This document shows positions 1 through 9,272 of a stretch of DNA of 64,000 bases, piece by piece; positions within the stretch are counted from its first letter, which is position 1; each line of letters begins with the position of its first letter. The notes under the pieces were generated by a model, which ran no database searches, was not told the origin of the DNA, and saw nothing but the letters and a program-made list of their open reading frames with translations. The stretch is from NCBI GenBank assembly GCA_016841825.1, contig JAENYK010000001.1:186001-250000 (forward strand), read 5' to 3'. A program made the translations under genes and the position numbers. The stretch comes from Halothermothrix sp. (lineage in GTDB: Bacteria > Bacillota > Halanaerobiia > DY22613).

Positions 1-1566
1 CACACCAAATCTGAAGAGTCCATACATACTACTCTCCAGAGTAAGATCACGATGAATTTTCTGTCCATCTAGATAGATTCCGCGAATAAATCTTCCTAGT
101 TTTTTGTCATACAGATGTTCAAGCATACCTTCTTTAACCTCTTCAGCCGCCTTTTGCCAACTATCCCTACGTTTTACATCTCCTAAAAGACCTGCAATTT
201 TAGCTGCTGAAATCAATCCACCATACACCGAGGCTGCTGTAAAAGTAAAGATACCTCTCCGCTCTTCCCAGAGATCATAGCTCATCAACGGCAACTTCAA
301 TTCCGGATGACGATAATCCACCATAAAATTAGCAGCTTTTCGAATCAATGGCCGGTAAAGTGATTCAATAAACTCCAGATCATGAAACCATTCGTAAAAA
401 TGCCACAAAGCATAGATAATCAAAGCAGTCTCATCTTCCTGAATTGGTAGTTGAATCTCGCCATTATTCAGATACGGATGCCAACTAGAACCGACTGATC
501 CATCAGGATTATATTTATGCCACAAATATCCACCTTCAGCCATAATTTTTTCACAAAACTTGAAGAATCGAGATGTAATCTCTGGATAACCTGCCAGGTC
601 TAAAGCATAGGCTACCAGAGCACCATCCCGGGGCCACATATAGCTATAATGATCCCGGTTATAATGCAATATATCTGAATCATTGGCAGCAATAATTGCT
701 CCTCCATTATCTATCTGTGTCCGGACTATCAACAAACTTAGTTTATACAATTTTATGATCTCTGGCGATAGATCAAAGAAATCTTTATGATTCTTATTAA
801 CCCATGCCCGCCAATAACACTCAGTACTATTCAGAAGATAATCAGGACTGCGACTCAACACATATGAATTCTTTTCCCTGACCTCTTCAAATCCTCGATC
901 CACAACAATCCAATAATACAAAACTTTTTCACTTTGACCAGGAACAATCATCTTCATGCTAACAGTACTATCCACCGATCCTTGAGCGATAGGATTTCCT
1001 TCTAACCAACCGTCCTCAGCATCTCGCCAGGTTCCTTCTGCACCTCCAAAACGTTTAGTCCCACAGGCAAATTGGAAAAACCCATCTCCATCTTTTGTAT
1101 ATCCATTAATCAGAAAACAAACATCCCGTTTATAATGGATCATCACATCCAGGCCAGGATCATAAAGAGCTGTATCACCAATATTTGTCTCATTAATATT
1201 AAAATCGTGGGTGAAGAAAATCCTGACATCCCGATCCTGCTGCTGCAGATTTTTCACCCTGATCTTTTTCAGATAGACATTTTCTCGAAAGTGGACCAGA
1301 TCATTGATTACTAACTCAATCCCCAAACGATCATTTTTTGCGGTAACATCTGTGACCAGACTCTCTTCAAGATAACCTTCTTTTCTCTGCCAATCAACTT
1401 CATCTGTCCAACCGAATTGACCATTTACCCAGACTCCTAAACTATTTTTGTGACCTCCGATATGATTTAATTCACCCACATGGGGAAAATACAGATCTCG
1501 CATATTCAATCCCCTATCAAAATTGATCAGCAGATTGCCATTTCCAATTGTTAAAGCTCTCGGCAC
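1..1566 (-). CDS. GH15 glucoamylase-like glycoside hydrolase (3' end cut by window)
   Basis: My own reverse translation gives an uninterrupted 522-codon frame from a GTG at 1566 to the window edge, so the C-terminus is missing. The GTG sits 8 nt after AGGAGG (1575-1580). The N-terminal ~250 residues look like the beta-sandwich of prokaryotic glucoamylases. The helical catalytic part follows, with WPRDG, QEDE and LWEER motifs; E434 in LWEER matches the family's general acid. GH15 enzymes release glucose from the non-reducing ends of alpha-glucans. No signal peptide is visible, so a cytoplasmic role on glycogen or maltodextrin is likely. It follows the nucleotidyltransferase gene by 12 nt and is probably cotranscribed with it. 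Confidence 0.88.
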   Translation of the reverse strand, partial: MPRALTIGNGNLLINFDRGLNMRDLYFPHVGELNHIGGHKNSLGVWVNGQFGWTDEVDWQRKEGYLEESLVTDVTAKNDRLGIELVINDLVHFRENVYLKKIRVKNLQQQDRDVRIFFTHDFNINETNIGDTALYDPGLDVMIHYKRDVCFLINGYTKDGDGFFQFACGTKRFGGAEGTWRDAEDGWLEGNPIAQGSVDSTVSMKMIVPGQSEKVLYYWIVVDRGFEEVREKNSYVLSRSPDYLLNSTECYWRAWVNKNHKDFFDLSPEIIKLYKLSLLIVRTQIDNGGAIIAANDSDILHYNRDHYSYMWPRDGALVAYALDLAGYPEITSRFFKFCEKIMAEGGYLWHKYNPDGSVGSSWHPYLNNGEIQLPIQEDETALIIYALWHFYEWFHDLEFIESLYRPLIRKAANFMVDYRHPELKLPLMSYDLWEERRGIFTFTAASVYGGLISAAKIAGLLGDVKRRDSWQKAAEEVKEGMLEHLYDKKLGRFIRGIYLDGQKIHRDLTLESSMYGLFRFGV

Positions 1567-1578
1567 CAGGATTTCCTC

Positions 1579-4041
1579 CTAACTTAACTGATAGTCTTCA
1601 ATCTTGTGGGCATATTCGCGCGAAATCTCTGCCGCAACTTCTGGATCATCAGCTTCTGTATATACGTGGAATAAGGGCTCATCTCCATCTGGATAGATTA
1701 AAGTCCAACCATGGTCATGGTGAATGCGCACTCCATCTACTAGTTCTACTTCAGCAGCATCCATATTCTCAATGATCTGACGCATGATTCTTCCCTTCTC
1801 CTCCCATGCGCAGTCAATATCTTCAGCGCAGGTATAAAAAGCCGGAATCGTCTCAACCAGAGACCCCAGACTTAACTCTTGACTAGATAGAAAATCCATG
1901 ATCAATACCAGAGCTGCTATCCCATCTCCGTATGGATAGAAGAATGGTTCACCCTGAACAGCCGCTTCAGCATAGAAGTTACGCATTACAGTTGGTCGAT
2001 CACTGCGAGTTCGCATAACCTCAACATTATACTCATCAGCCAGTTCCTCAATATATGCCGGAGCATTTACCGGTACAACCAATTTTCTCAATCCCTGGTC
2101 TATCATAACCATAGTCAAAACAATCTGTAATTCTTCATCTGTAACCACTCTACCATCCTCTGTCAACAGGGTTAGATTCTCCCCATTATGATCCAACACT
2201 ACACCAAAATCGAAGTGATTTTCAACTATCATCTGCCCAATTCGATTCGTAGTTGCCAATCTTTCTGCATAGCTGAGCGGGCGCTTACCTTTACCATAAT
2301 TATAAGTAGATTCCACATCACAGCCCAATCGATCTAAAAGTACCGATAAAATTGGACTCAAACTATCATACTCATAATCTAGCACCAGTTGATAGCGTTT
2401 CCGTCTAATCTCATCCCGATTGACCAAACTAATTAAACCCTCGAGATAACTTTCACCCATCTGTGGAGCATAATAGTATTCACCGACATAGTCCTCTTCT
2501 GCCCGATATAAATCTTCACCAAAAAATCTCTTTTCAATCTCCCTTTCCATACTTCTGTCAATCATCAAACCACTATTATCAATAAATTCAATAATTACCT
2601 CTTCAGGATTGTCATAACAGCAGCGAATATGCATTCCGCCTTCGGCTTCCATTGCTGCAATACTGTATCTGGCAGTAGGTGAAGGAACTTCTCCCAAATC
2701 CACTACTTTTATCCCTGCAGATAAGAGCCCTGCCACTACAGATTTTTGTAACATCCTGGAGATAGCAAAATTATCTGAACTGACCGCAATCTCTCCACCT
2801 CTCCGAAAAGAAGAGCCATAGGCAGTCGCCAACTTGGCACAAAACTCAGGTGTCATCTCCACATTAGCCAATCCGTGTACTCCATATGTATTAAATAATC
2901 GCTTACGCCATTTTGGAGCCCAGACCAGACTGCGGTTTAAAATAGTAAAGTCTTCTACTTCCTTCATTGGCCATACTTTGACTCCAGTCTGAATCGTTGC
3001 TTTACGACCTACAGTGCTATCTTTACCCAGCACTGCTCCTTCAAAAATTCGAACATCATCTTTAACCTTCACTCCATCACATAGAAAACCAGCTCTGACT
3101 TCAGCATTATTCCCCAAATATACACCTTGCCAGAGAATACTTCTTTTTAATGAACAACCATTTGCAATTATCGTATGATCCCCCACAACAACGGCTTCCA
3201 GATAACTACCTGGTTTAATCGTGACATTCTCACCAATGTACACAGGTGTAGCCAACTGAACATTCTCCGGAATCTCTGTATTCTCACCTACCCAGATACC
3301 TTCTTCAATCTGCTGACCCCGAATATATACATCTGCCTGGCCATTCAAAATATCGAACTGGGTTTGCATATATTGTTCCACATCACCAATATCAGACCAA
3401 TAGCCGCTGCTGGTATAACCGTATAAAGGTTCTCCATCCTGCATCAACAATGGGAATAAATCTTTGCTAAAATCAAATTTGACTCCCCGATCAAAATATT
3501 CAAAAATATCTGGCTCAAGGATATAAATACCTGTATTCACCAGATCACTAAATACTTCACCCCAGGATGGCTTCTCTAAAAATCGAGTGATCTCACCAGT
3601 ATCATCGGTCATCACTACCCCAAATTCCAATGGAACCTGTTGCTGACTTAATACCAGAGTAGCCAGTCCACCTTTCTCCTGATGATACTTAATAGCATCT
3701 TGCAGGTTAATATCAGTCAATGCATCTCCACTGATAACAACAAATGTCTCATTCAAAAACTCGGTAGCATTCCGTACACTACCGGCTGTCCCCAGAGGAT
3801 CTTCCTCTAAAAAATATTGTAAGTTTACACCCCATCTACTTCCATTGCCAAAATAATCTTTAATCATCTCAGGCAAATAGCAGGTTGTTACTCCAATATC
3901 TGTAATTCCGTGTTCACGTAATAATTCAATACTGTATTCCATAACTGGTTTGTTCAAAATAGGAACTAAAGGTTTTGGTAGATCACATGTCAGTGGACGT
4001 AATCTGGTCCCCTGACCACCTGCCATGATAATTGCTTTCAT
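1579..4041 (-). CDS. Mannose-1-phosphate guanylyltransferase-like / degenerate phosphomannomutase fusion
   Basis: This is an 820-aa two-part protein. Residues 1-235 are a nucleotidyltransferase domain with the GGxGTRLRPLT signature at 8-18. Residues ~245-370 are left-handed beta-helix hexapeptide repeats. Residues ~385-810 follow the phosphohexomutase fold. The mutase half looks inactive: the phosphoserine loop reads GGMHIRCCYDNP (468-479) with no TASHNP-type serine, and the metal loop reads DHNGEN instead of DGDADR. The ATG follows AGGAGAGG by 5 nt. It would make an NDP-sugar from a hexose-1-phosphate. Its place between the glucoamylase and GT4 genes suggests supply of an activated sugar for glucan or surface polymer synthesis; substrate and nucleotide are not readable from sequence. 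Confidence 0.85.
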   Translation of the reverse strand: MKAIIMAGGQGTRLRPLTCDLPKPLVPILNKPVMEYSIELLREHGITDIGVTTCYLPEMIKDYFGNGSRWGVNLQYFLEEDPLGTAGSVRNATEFLNETFVVISGDALTDINLQDAIKYHQEKGGLATLVLSQQQVPLEFGVVMTDDTGEITRFLEKPSWGEVFSDLVNTGIYILEPDIFEYFDRGVKFDFSKDLFPLLMQDGEPLYGYTSSGYWSDIGDVEQYMQTQFDILNGQADVYIRGQQIEEGIWVGENTEIPENVQLATPVYIGENVTIKPGSYLEAVVVGDHTIIANGCSLKRSILWQGVYLGNNAEVRAGFLCDGVKVKDDVRIFEGAVLGKDSTVGRKATIQTGVKVWPMKEVEDFTILNRSLVWAPKWRKRLFNTYGVHGLANVEMTPEFCAKLATAYGSSFRRGGEIAVSSDNFAISRMLQKSVVAGLLSAGIKVVDLGEVPSPTARYSIAAMEAEGGMHIRCCYDNPEEVIIEFIDNSGLMIDRSMEREIEKRFFGEDLYRAEEDYVGEYYYAPQMGESYLEGLISLVNRDEIRRKRYQLVLDYEYDSLSPILSVLLDRLGCDVESTYNYGKGKRPLSYAERLATTNRIGQMIVENHFDFGVVLDHNGENLTLLTEDGRVVTDEELQIVLTMVMIDQGLRKLVVPVNAPAYIEELADEYNVEVMRTRSDRPTVMRNFYAEAAVQGEPFFYPYGDGIAALVLIMDFLSSQELSLGSLVETIPAFYTCAEDIDCAWEEKGRIMRQIIENMDAAEVELVDGVRIHHDHGWTLIYPDGDEPLFHVYTEADDPEVAAEISREYAHKIEDYQLS

Positions 4042-4086
4042 CCTAACCTCTCCTTTTCTCCGACTTAAAGTTAGTAAATTTCTATA

Positions 4087-5349
4087 TTATACCTGTTGAT
4101 AGCGGTAATATACTTTATCCTCAACATCCAGCATCTCAGTGGGAGTACCTATAGATTCTGCACCCCACTCACTATCCAGATACTCCTGATAGATTCTTTC
4201 ATAAACCTGTGTGATTTTTTTAGCTATACCAGGCCAGTTATATTTTTCTCTTGCCTTTGTATAACCATTCCGTCTGATCTTCTCCCGTAATTGAGGTTCT
4301 CTTAAAACTCTCAAAATACCCTGGGCCAGTTCATGGGCAGACCCCGGAAGCACCTTAATTCCATCTATACCATCTTCAACTATACCACTCAATCCACCCA
4401 CCTCTGTAACCAGAACCGGAACTTTGGCAGCCATCGCTTCTAAAGCCACAATTCCAAAAGGTTCATACAGACTTGGAAAGACCGCCAGATCACATAGTCG
4501 ATATAGATGATCTCTGGTTTCATCATCTATGAAACCAGTAAAATAGCACCGATCAGCAACTCCCATTACTTCTGCTTGATGCTTCAATTCGCCTAATTTG
4601 GGTCCTTTACCCGCAATAACAAACTTGGTTTTCGGGTGGTGAGCTAAAACCTCTGGAATAGCATCAATTAAGACCTGCACACCTTTCTCCTGAACCAATC
4701 TCCCTACAAAATAGATGATCTTCTCATCCGAATGAGCATATTTTCCTCTAAAACCCACTGGTACATCCGTTGAAAAATCAATCATCTCCACACCATTTTC
4801 TACTATATCAATCTTATCCTGTGGAACCTGGAACAGATATTGAATCTCCCGATTCATATATTCACTACAGATAATCACTCTCCAGGCCTCATAACAAGAT
4901 AGCCATTCCAGATCATTAATATAACGTTGTAAATCATTGTGAATTCCATAATTACGACCATGTTCTGTAGCGTGAATTGTCATTACTAATGGAATTTTTA
5001 ACATATGTTTCAAAGAACGTGCTGCCATAATTACCAACCAGTCGTGTCCATGAATTAAATCAAAACTCCGGCCTTCCAGTAGCAGACGCCCTGCTGCCTG
5101 AATCATTTCAAAGTTAGTCTGAAGAATAGATGAGGTAAAATCTGTAGCATTAATAAATAGTGGATTAACCCTAATAATTTCAACACCATTCTTTATCTCC
5201 AGAGTAGGTGCACCATTAGCCATCTGGGTAATCACTGTCACCTCATGACCCTCTTCTATTAAGGCTTCAGACAGAGGATGGACATGTCTGGCCAATCCTC
5301 CAATCTGTAAAGGTGGATATTCAGGTGAAAAAATTAGAATCCGCAACAA
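4087..5349 (-). CDS. Glycosyltransferase family 4, glycogen-synthase-like
   Basis: This 420-aa GT-B protein has an N-terminal Rossmann half beginning RILIFSPEYPP, a GGL loop at 17-19 and a C-terminal Glycos_transf_1 half with the E-x7-E motif EPFGIVALE (296-304). The glycogen/starch synthase KTGGL motif appears as QIGGL, so the lysine of classical GT5 enzymes is absent, as expected for GT4. It starts at tandem TTG codons 6 nt after GGGGAGG. The divergent neighbour is a GH57 branching enzyme, which supports a chain-elongating alpha-glucan synthase. A sucrose-synthase-like or surface-polymer role cannot be excluded. Confidence 0.8.
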   Translation of the reverse strand: MLRILIFSPEYPPLQIGGLARHVHPLSEALIEEGHEVTVITQMANGAPTLEIKNGVEIIRVNPLFINATDFTSSILQTNFEMIQAAGRLLLEGRSFDLIHGHDWLVIMAARSLKHMLKIPLVMTIHATEHGRNYGIHNDLQRYINDLEWLSCYEAWRVIICSEYMNREIQYLFQVPQDKIDIVENGVEMIDFSTDVPVGFRGKYAHSDEKIIYFVGRLVQEKGVQVLIDAIPEVLAHHPKTKFVIAGKGPKLGELKHQAEVMGVADRCYFTGFIDDETRDHLYRLCDLAVFPSLYEPFGIVALEAMAAKVPVLVTEVGGLSGIVEDGIDGIKVLPGSAHELAQGILRVLREPQLREKIRRNGYTKAREKYNWPGIAKKITQVYERIYQEYLDSEWGAESIGTPTEMLDVEDKVYYRYQQV

Positions 5350-5534
5350 TATTTCCTCCCCTCAAGTTTTTCTCTTGCCAAACTACAAACTCATGATTTA
5401 GTAAACTCAGTTTTTACATCGATTTTAATATCTCCACTATTGGGACTTTTATTCAGTTATCTGATGTATAAAGATGGCGTTCATGAATCATATTAAAGAG
5501 AGTACAAAATAGAAGTGAATAGGAGTGAAGTGAT

Positions 5535-7118
5535 TTGACACAGGGTTATCTCAATTTAGTATTACATGCTCATCTTCCCTTCGTTAGACACCCCGACGAT
5601 TCAGATCCACTTGAAGAAGATTGGCTGCATGAAGCAATAACGGAGACATATCTTCCATTATTGAAGATGATGTCTAATCTAGAAGCTGAAGGTGTACCTT
5701 TTCCTTTAACACTGGTTCTAACACCGACTTTATTGAATATGCTCAATGATCCACTTTTACAGACTAGATATACAAGGCGTTTAGAACATTTAATCGAACT
5801 GGCAGAAAAGGAAGTAAAAAGAACCCAGGATCAACCAGAGTTCTTACACGTTGCTCAGATGTATCTCAATTCATTCAAAGAAGCTTACTATTTATTCTGT
5901 AAGAAATACCAGAAAAATATCATTCAGGGATTTAAACATTTTCAAGATATTGGCCAGATCGAGATAATCACCTGTGCCGCAACTCATGGTTATCTGCCGT
6001 TAATGCTCCATCGCCAGGCTATCAAAGCACAAATCTCCCAGGGTGTCAAAACTTATCAACACTTTTTCGGAAGACGTCCTAAAGGTCTCTGGTTACCTGA
6101 ATGCGGCTTTAAAGACGGAATAGATGATATTCTCCAGGAAGAGGGTATCCAATTCTGTTTTGTAGACACACATTGCATCTTATATGCAGTACCCCGTCCA
6201 CGTTACGGAGTTAACACCCCAATCTATTCCCCTGCAGGGGTAGCCTTTTTTGGACGGGATGTGGAGACTTCTCATCAGGTGTGGAGTGCCCGGGAGGGAT
6301 ATCCTGGTGATTTTGACTATCGGGAATTCTATCGGGATATTGGGTATGACCTAGACTATAACTATATCAGACCGTACCTCCATTCTACCGGAATCAGAAA
6401 AATGACAGGTATCAAATATTACCGGATTACAGGTAAGTCAAATCACAAAAAAGTTTATAAACCTGAATGGGCCAGAGAAAAAGCGGCACTCCATGCTGCA
6501 AATTTTATCTTCAACCGTCAGAAACAGATCGAATACCTGAATAATTTTATGCAGCAACCACCAATCCTAACTGCACCTTATGATGCAGAATTGTTTGGTC
6601 ATTGGTGGTACGAGGGTCCTCAATTTCTGGAATATGTCCTGAAAAAACTTCATTATGATCAGCATCAGATTAGCATGATTACCCCAGCAAAATATCTTCA
6701 GCTATATCCAAAACAACAGGTAGCAAAACCTGCTGAAGGCAGTTGGGGACATGAAGGTTACCATGAAGTATGGTTAAATGGAACCAATGATTGGATTTAT
6801 CCATACCTTCATCAGGCCAATGAACGAATGATTAAACTGGCCAGTGAAAAGAATAATCCGTCTCTCTTAGAGCGCAGGGTATTAAACCAGGCTGCCAGAG
6901 AACTTCTGCTTGCACAGAGTAGTGACTGGGCTTTCATTATGAAAGCGGGAACTATGGTTGATTATGCAATTAGGCGAACCAAAACCCATCTAAATCACTT
7001 TACTTCTCTTATTGAAATGTTACAAAATGGACAAATTATCGAATCAGAACTATACAGTTATGAGGCAGAAGACAATCTTTTCCCAGAAATGGACTACAAA
7101 ATATACCAGAACGCTTAA
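5535..7118 (+). CDS. GH57 1,4-alpha-glucan branching enzyme (DUF1957 type)
   Basis: This 527-aa protein begins with the GH57 signature LNLVLHAHLPFVRHP. The nucleophile is E189 in WLPECGF and the general acid/base is D350 in the YDAELFGHWWYEG motif; both lie where they do in characterised archaeal and Thermus GH57 branching enzymes. The DUF1957 helical C-terminal domain follows. It would transfer alpha-1,4 segments to form alpha-1,6 branches in glycogen. It starts at TTG (the only in-frame start near AGGAGTG at 5521-5527; the nearby GTG hits a stop at once). It is divergent from the GT4 gene across a 185-bp promoter region and is followed after 38 nt by the DUF4912 gene. Confidence 0.9.
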   Translation: MTQGYLNLVLHAHLPFVRHPDDSDPLEEDWLHEAITETYLPLLKMMSNLEAEGVPFPLTLVLTPTLLNMLNDPLLQTRYTRRLEHLIELAEKEVKRTQDQPEFLHVAQMYLNSFKEAYYLFCKKYQKNIIQGFKHFQDIGQIEIITCAATHGYLPLMLHRQAIKAQISQGVKTYQHFFGRRPKGLWLPECGFKDGIDDILQEEGIQFCFVDTHCILYAVPRPRYGVNTPIYSPAGVAFFGRDVETSHQVWSAREGYPGDFDYREFYRDIGYDLDYNYIRPYLHSTGIRKMTGIKYYRITGKSNHKKVYKPEWAREKAALHAANFIFNRQKQIEYLNNFMQQPPILTAPYDAELFGHWWYEGPQFLEYVLKKLHYDQHQISMITPAKYLQLYPKQQVAKPAEGSWGHEGYHEVWLNGTNDWIYPYLHQANERMIKLASEKNNPSLLERRVLNQAARELLLAQSSDWAFIMKAGTMVDYAIRRTKTHLNHFTSLIEMLQNGQIIESELYSYEAEDNLFPEMDYKIYQNA

Positions 7119-7156
7119 CTAATAGACTACAAATATTCTCAGGAGGTGACCACTAA

Positions 7157-8146
7157 GTGATTCCATGGCTTATTTTATCGGTCATCGTTATTTTGACTTT
7201 CTTCTTTTTCATAACTAGACCTGAAAAGGGTGAGCGTGAAATAACACTCAAACCCCGTCGTCATCTGGAACCTCGAACAGACACAGAGTTTGCTGAAGAA
7301 TCAGATCTGGATAAACAGATTGAAATGGATCTCAGCGAACATACAAAACACGATAATCAAAACAGTGAGAATAAAACTCAGCGGGAAGATCTACGAATCA
7401 GAAATCTTGCTGATCCCAGATTAACCAGAACTGAACATGCTGGATTGCATAGCAGAGGGATGGAGATTGAAACAATGCGACTCAAAGGCAATGTCTATGA
7501 TTTGAAAATTCAACTGAAAAATGGTGATGTTAAAAAGACTTCAGAGGACTTATCTGGGGCTTCAAAAGCAGATATCGAGGCAGCTCTTGACATACAACCT
7601 CAGGTCAAAGCACCTCTAACTATTTTGGAATATGATCCGGAGATAGCTCCAGATCATGTGCTAAGAATTGGCAATAAACCTACTCAGATACCAGGTCACG
7701 AAATGCCAATCCAGATGATCTTATCTCCTATGCTTATTGCTCTGGCTAAAGACCCTTACTGGGTACACCTATCCTGGGTGTTGCCTGAAGATTGCCCTGC
7801 AGTCAATTTAGAGATCAAGGTCAAAAACCTGTCACAACAGGCAGAATTTTATCAAAAGGTTAACTCCGATTCCCGAAGTTGGTATATCCAGCTTAATCAG
7901 CCAGATCAAAAATTCGTCTTTGAATTAGGATTTTGGGATGAAAACGGCTCTTTTCGGACAGTCCTTTGCTCTAATGAAATCAAAACACCTACCAATCGGC
8001 CATCCAATATTATCGACAGTCAGTGGATGGTTATTGATGAATTCTACCAGAGAAAGATGATTATCAGCTCAGAAGGATCTCCTGAGTTTATCATGGAAAG
8101 ATTGGGAGGGTCAGAGCAATTTGTTAGTCAATATAAAACTGACTAA
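7157..8146 (+). CDS. Membrane-anchored DUF4912 protein
   Basis: This 329-aa protein has one N-terminal membrane helix (residues 2-21), then a highly charged, presumably disordered linker (~22-110). The C-terminal domain (~180-315) matches DUF4912, with DPYWVHLSWVLPEDCP at 199-214. It starts at GTG after CAGGAGGTGACC. The function of DUF4912 is not established. It shares an operon with the branching enzyme, so a role in organising glucan metabolism at the membrane is possible, but this is inference from context only. Confidence 0.7.
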   Translation: MIPWLILSVIVILTFFFFITRPEKGEREITLKPRRHLEPRTDTEFAEESDLDKQIEMDLSEHTKHDNQNSENKTQREDLRIRNLADPRLTRTEHAGLHSRGMEIETMRLKGNVYDLKIQLKNGDVKKTSEDLSGASKADIEAALDIQPQVKAPLTILEYDPEIAPDHVLRIGNKPTQIPGHEMPIQMILSPMLIALAKDPYWVHLSWVLPEDCPAVNLEIKVKNLSQQAEFYQKVNSDSRSWYIQLNQPDQKFVFELGFWDENGSFRTVLCSNEIKTPTNRPSNIIDSQWMVIDEFYQRKMIISSEGSPEFIMERLGGSEQFVSQYKTD

Positions 8147-8226
8147 AGGGAAGGGAATCGCAAAGTATTGATTATCTAACCTGTTACTACAGTAGTTTCC
8201 CTTATCCCTTAACTTTTAGGGATAAA

Positions 8227-8270
8227 TTAACCCCAGGCATTAACAGCTTACTGTTAATGCCTGGGGTTAA
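8227..8270. repeat. 20-bp perfect inverted repeat between convergent genes
   Basis: Arms 8227-8246 and 8251-8270 pair perfectly around the loop CTTA. The hairpin lies between the + strand DUF4912 gene and the - strand patatin gene. Neither side has a true T-tract (the minus side reads TTAATTTA), so it may act as a weak bidirectional terminator or as an RNA-protecting hairpin. A second, smaller hairpin (TTATCCCT/AGGGATAA) lies just before it at 8202-8225. Confidence 0.7.
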
Positions 8271-8289
8271 TGGCATCCGAAGGAGATCT

Positions 8290-8376
8290 ATATCTCCACT
8301 AAAATAATCACTATTTAGTAATTTATACTTTCACCAATAGAGACTGAAGGACTTCCTTCTGAAATGTCACTATTAA
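8290..8376 (+). repeat. Dispersed repeat family 2, copy 1 (overlaps patatin 3' end)
   Basis: This is an imperfect copy of an ~85-bp sequence also found at 22988-23074 (inverted), 27046-27120 and 42020-42106. Shared blocks are ATCTCCAC, CACTATTTAG, TTTATACT, CACC-ATA, ACTTCC-TCTGAAATGTC and CTA. The last 20 codons of the patatin gene and its stop lie inside this copy. Confidence 0.65.
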
Positions 8377-9136
8377 TTTCTTTCTGCAAATATGGCTCCA
8401 AAATTCTGTTCGCAGCAGTATAACCAACTTCAATTAATTCATCAACCCGATGAATATCCAGAGGAGTAAATTCACTTAATTCAGGTGAGATGACAATATG
8501 ATCTGAACCAGTTGTCTGATGGGATTGTAAAAGTAAAATATTAATCGCTCTAATTATGATATCAAATAGATTCGTCGGCTCTTTTTCAGCAATTACCCTA
8601 CTCGTCAAATCAACGGCAATTATATTCTCAGCACCTAGCTGCTCAATAGTCCTTATCGGAACATTCTCAAGCAGACCTCCATCACATAACAGTCTTTTCT
8701 CATGTCTTACAGGGGTAAAAATACCCGGTATTGCACAGCTAGCTGCGACCGCAGGAAGAACCCTACCTTCTGTAATTATTACCCGTTGATTAATTCTCAG
8801 ATCAGTCGCCACTACTGCCACAGGAATTTGACAATCCTCAAAAGTCCTATCTCCCAATAAGTCTTCCAACCTTTTCATCAGAATCTCAGAGGAGATTAAT
8901 CCACGTCTTGGAAATCGCAAAGTAGTAAACTTGCGCCAATTCAAATCTCTAACATACCTGATCATATCGTCTAACTCTATTCCCAGAGCCAGTGCAGTTG
9001 CTGCGATAGAACCCGCACTGGTCCCTGACAGATGTGTTATCTCGATATGATTCTCTTGAAGATATTTAATCACCCCCAGATGGGTGATTCCCAGTGCAGC
9101 ACCTCCTCCCAGAGCCAGACCATAACCTTTCTCCAT
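8315..9136 (-). CDS. Patatin-like phospholipase (RssA/YlbK type)
   Basis: This is a 273-aa alpha/beta hydrolase of the bacterial patatin family. It has the oxyanion glycine loop GGGAALG (10-16), the nucleophile S40 in GTSAG and the dyad aspartate D152 in CDGG. Such enzymes hydrolyse acyl esters of membrane lipids; the precise substrate here is unknown. No signal peptide is seen. The family core ends near residue 253. The last ~19 residues (from NSDISEG) are encoded by dispersed repeat family 2, so this tail is probably a late addition. The ATG follows an AAAGGAGG site. It faces the DUF4912 gene. Confidence 0.88.
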   Translation of the reverse strand: MEKGYGLALGGGAALGITHLGVIKYLQENHIEITHLSGTSAGSIAATALALGIELDDMIRYVRDLNWRKFTTLRFPRRGLISSEILMKRLEDLLGDRTFEDCQIPVAVVATDLRINQRVIITEGRVLPAVAASCAIPGIFTPVRHEKRLLCDGGLLENVPIRTIEQLGAENIIAVDLTSRVIAEKEPTNLFDIIIRAINILLLQSHQTTGSDHIVISPELSEFTPLDIHRVDELIEVGYTAANRILEPYLQKEINSDISEGSPSVSIGESINY

Positions 9137-9236
9137 AATGGATACCTCCTTTTGTCTATAATAAACAAATTTGCATTTGTTTCCTCTAAATATCTAGTTC
9201 ACGATCAATAGTATTTCTCCTGCTTTAAAAAGAAAA

Positions 9237-9260
9237 CAGACCTGAAACCTTTCAGGTCTG
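9237..9260 (-). terminator. Rho-independent terminator of the TPR gene
   Basis: Arms of 11 bp (CAGACCTGAAA / TTTCAGGTCTG) are followed on the minus strand by TTTTCTTTTT, 13 nt after the TPR stop codon. Confidence 0.85.
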
Positions 9261-9272
9261 CCCTAAATCTCG

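Noticed and set aside
5350-5534. Extended -10 promoter (TGTATAAA at 5465-5472) for the GH57 gene
   Set aside because: The only upstream TTGGGA box is 21 nt away, too far for a sigma-A promoter, so I do not assign it.
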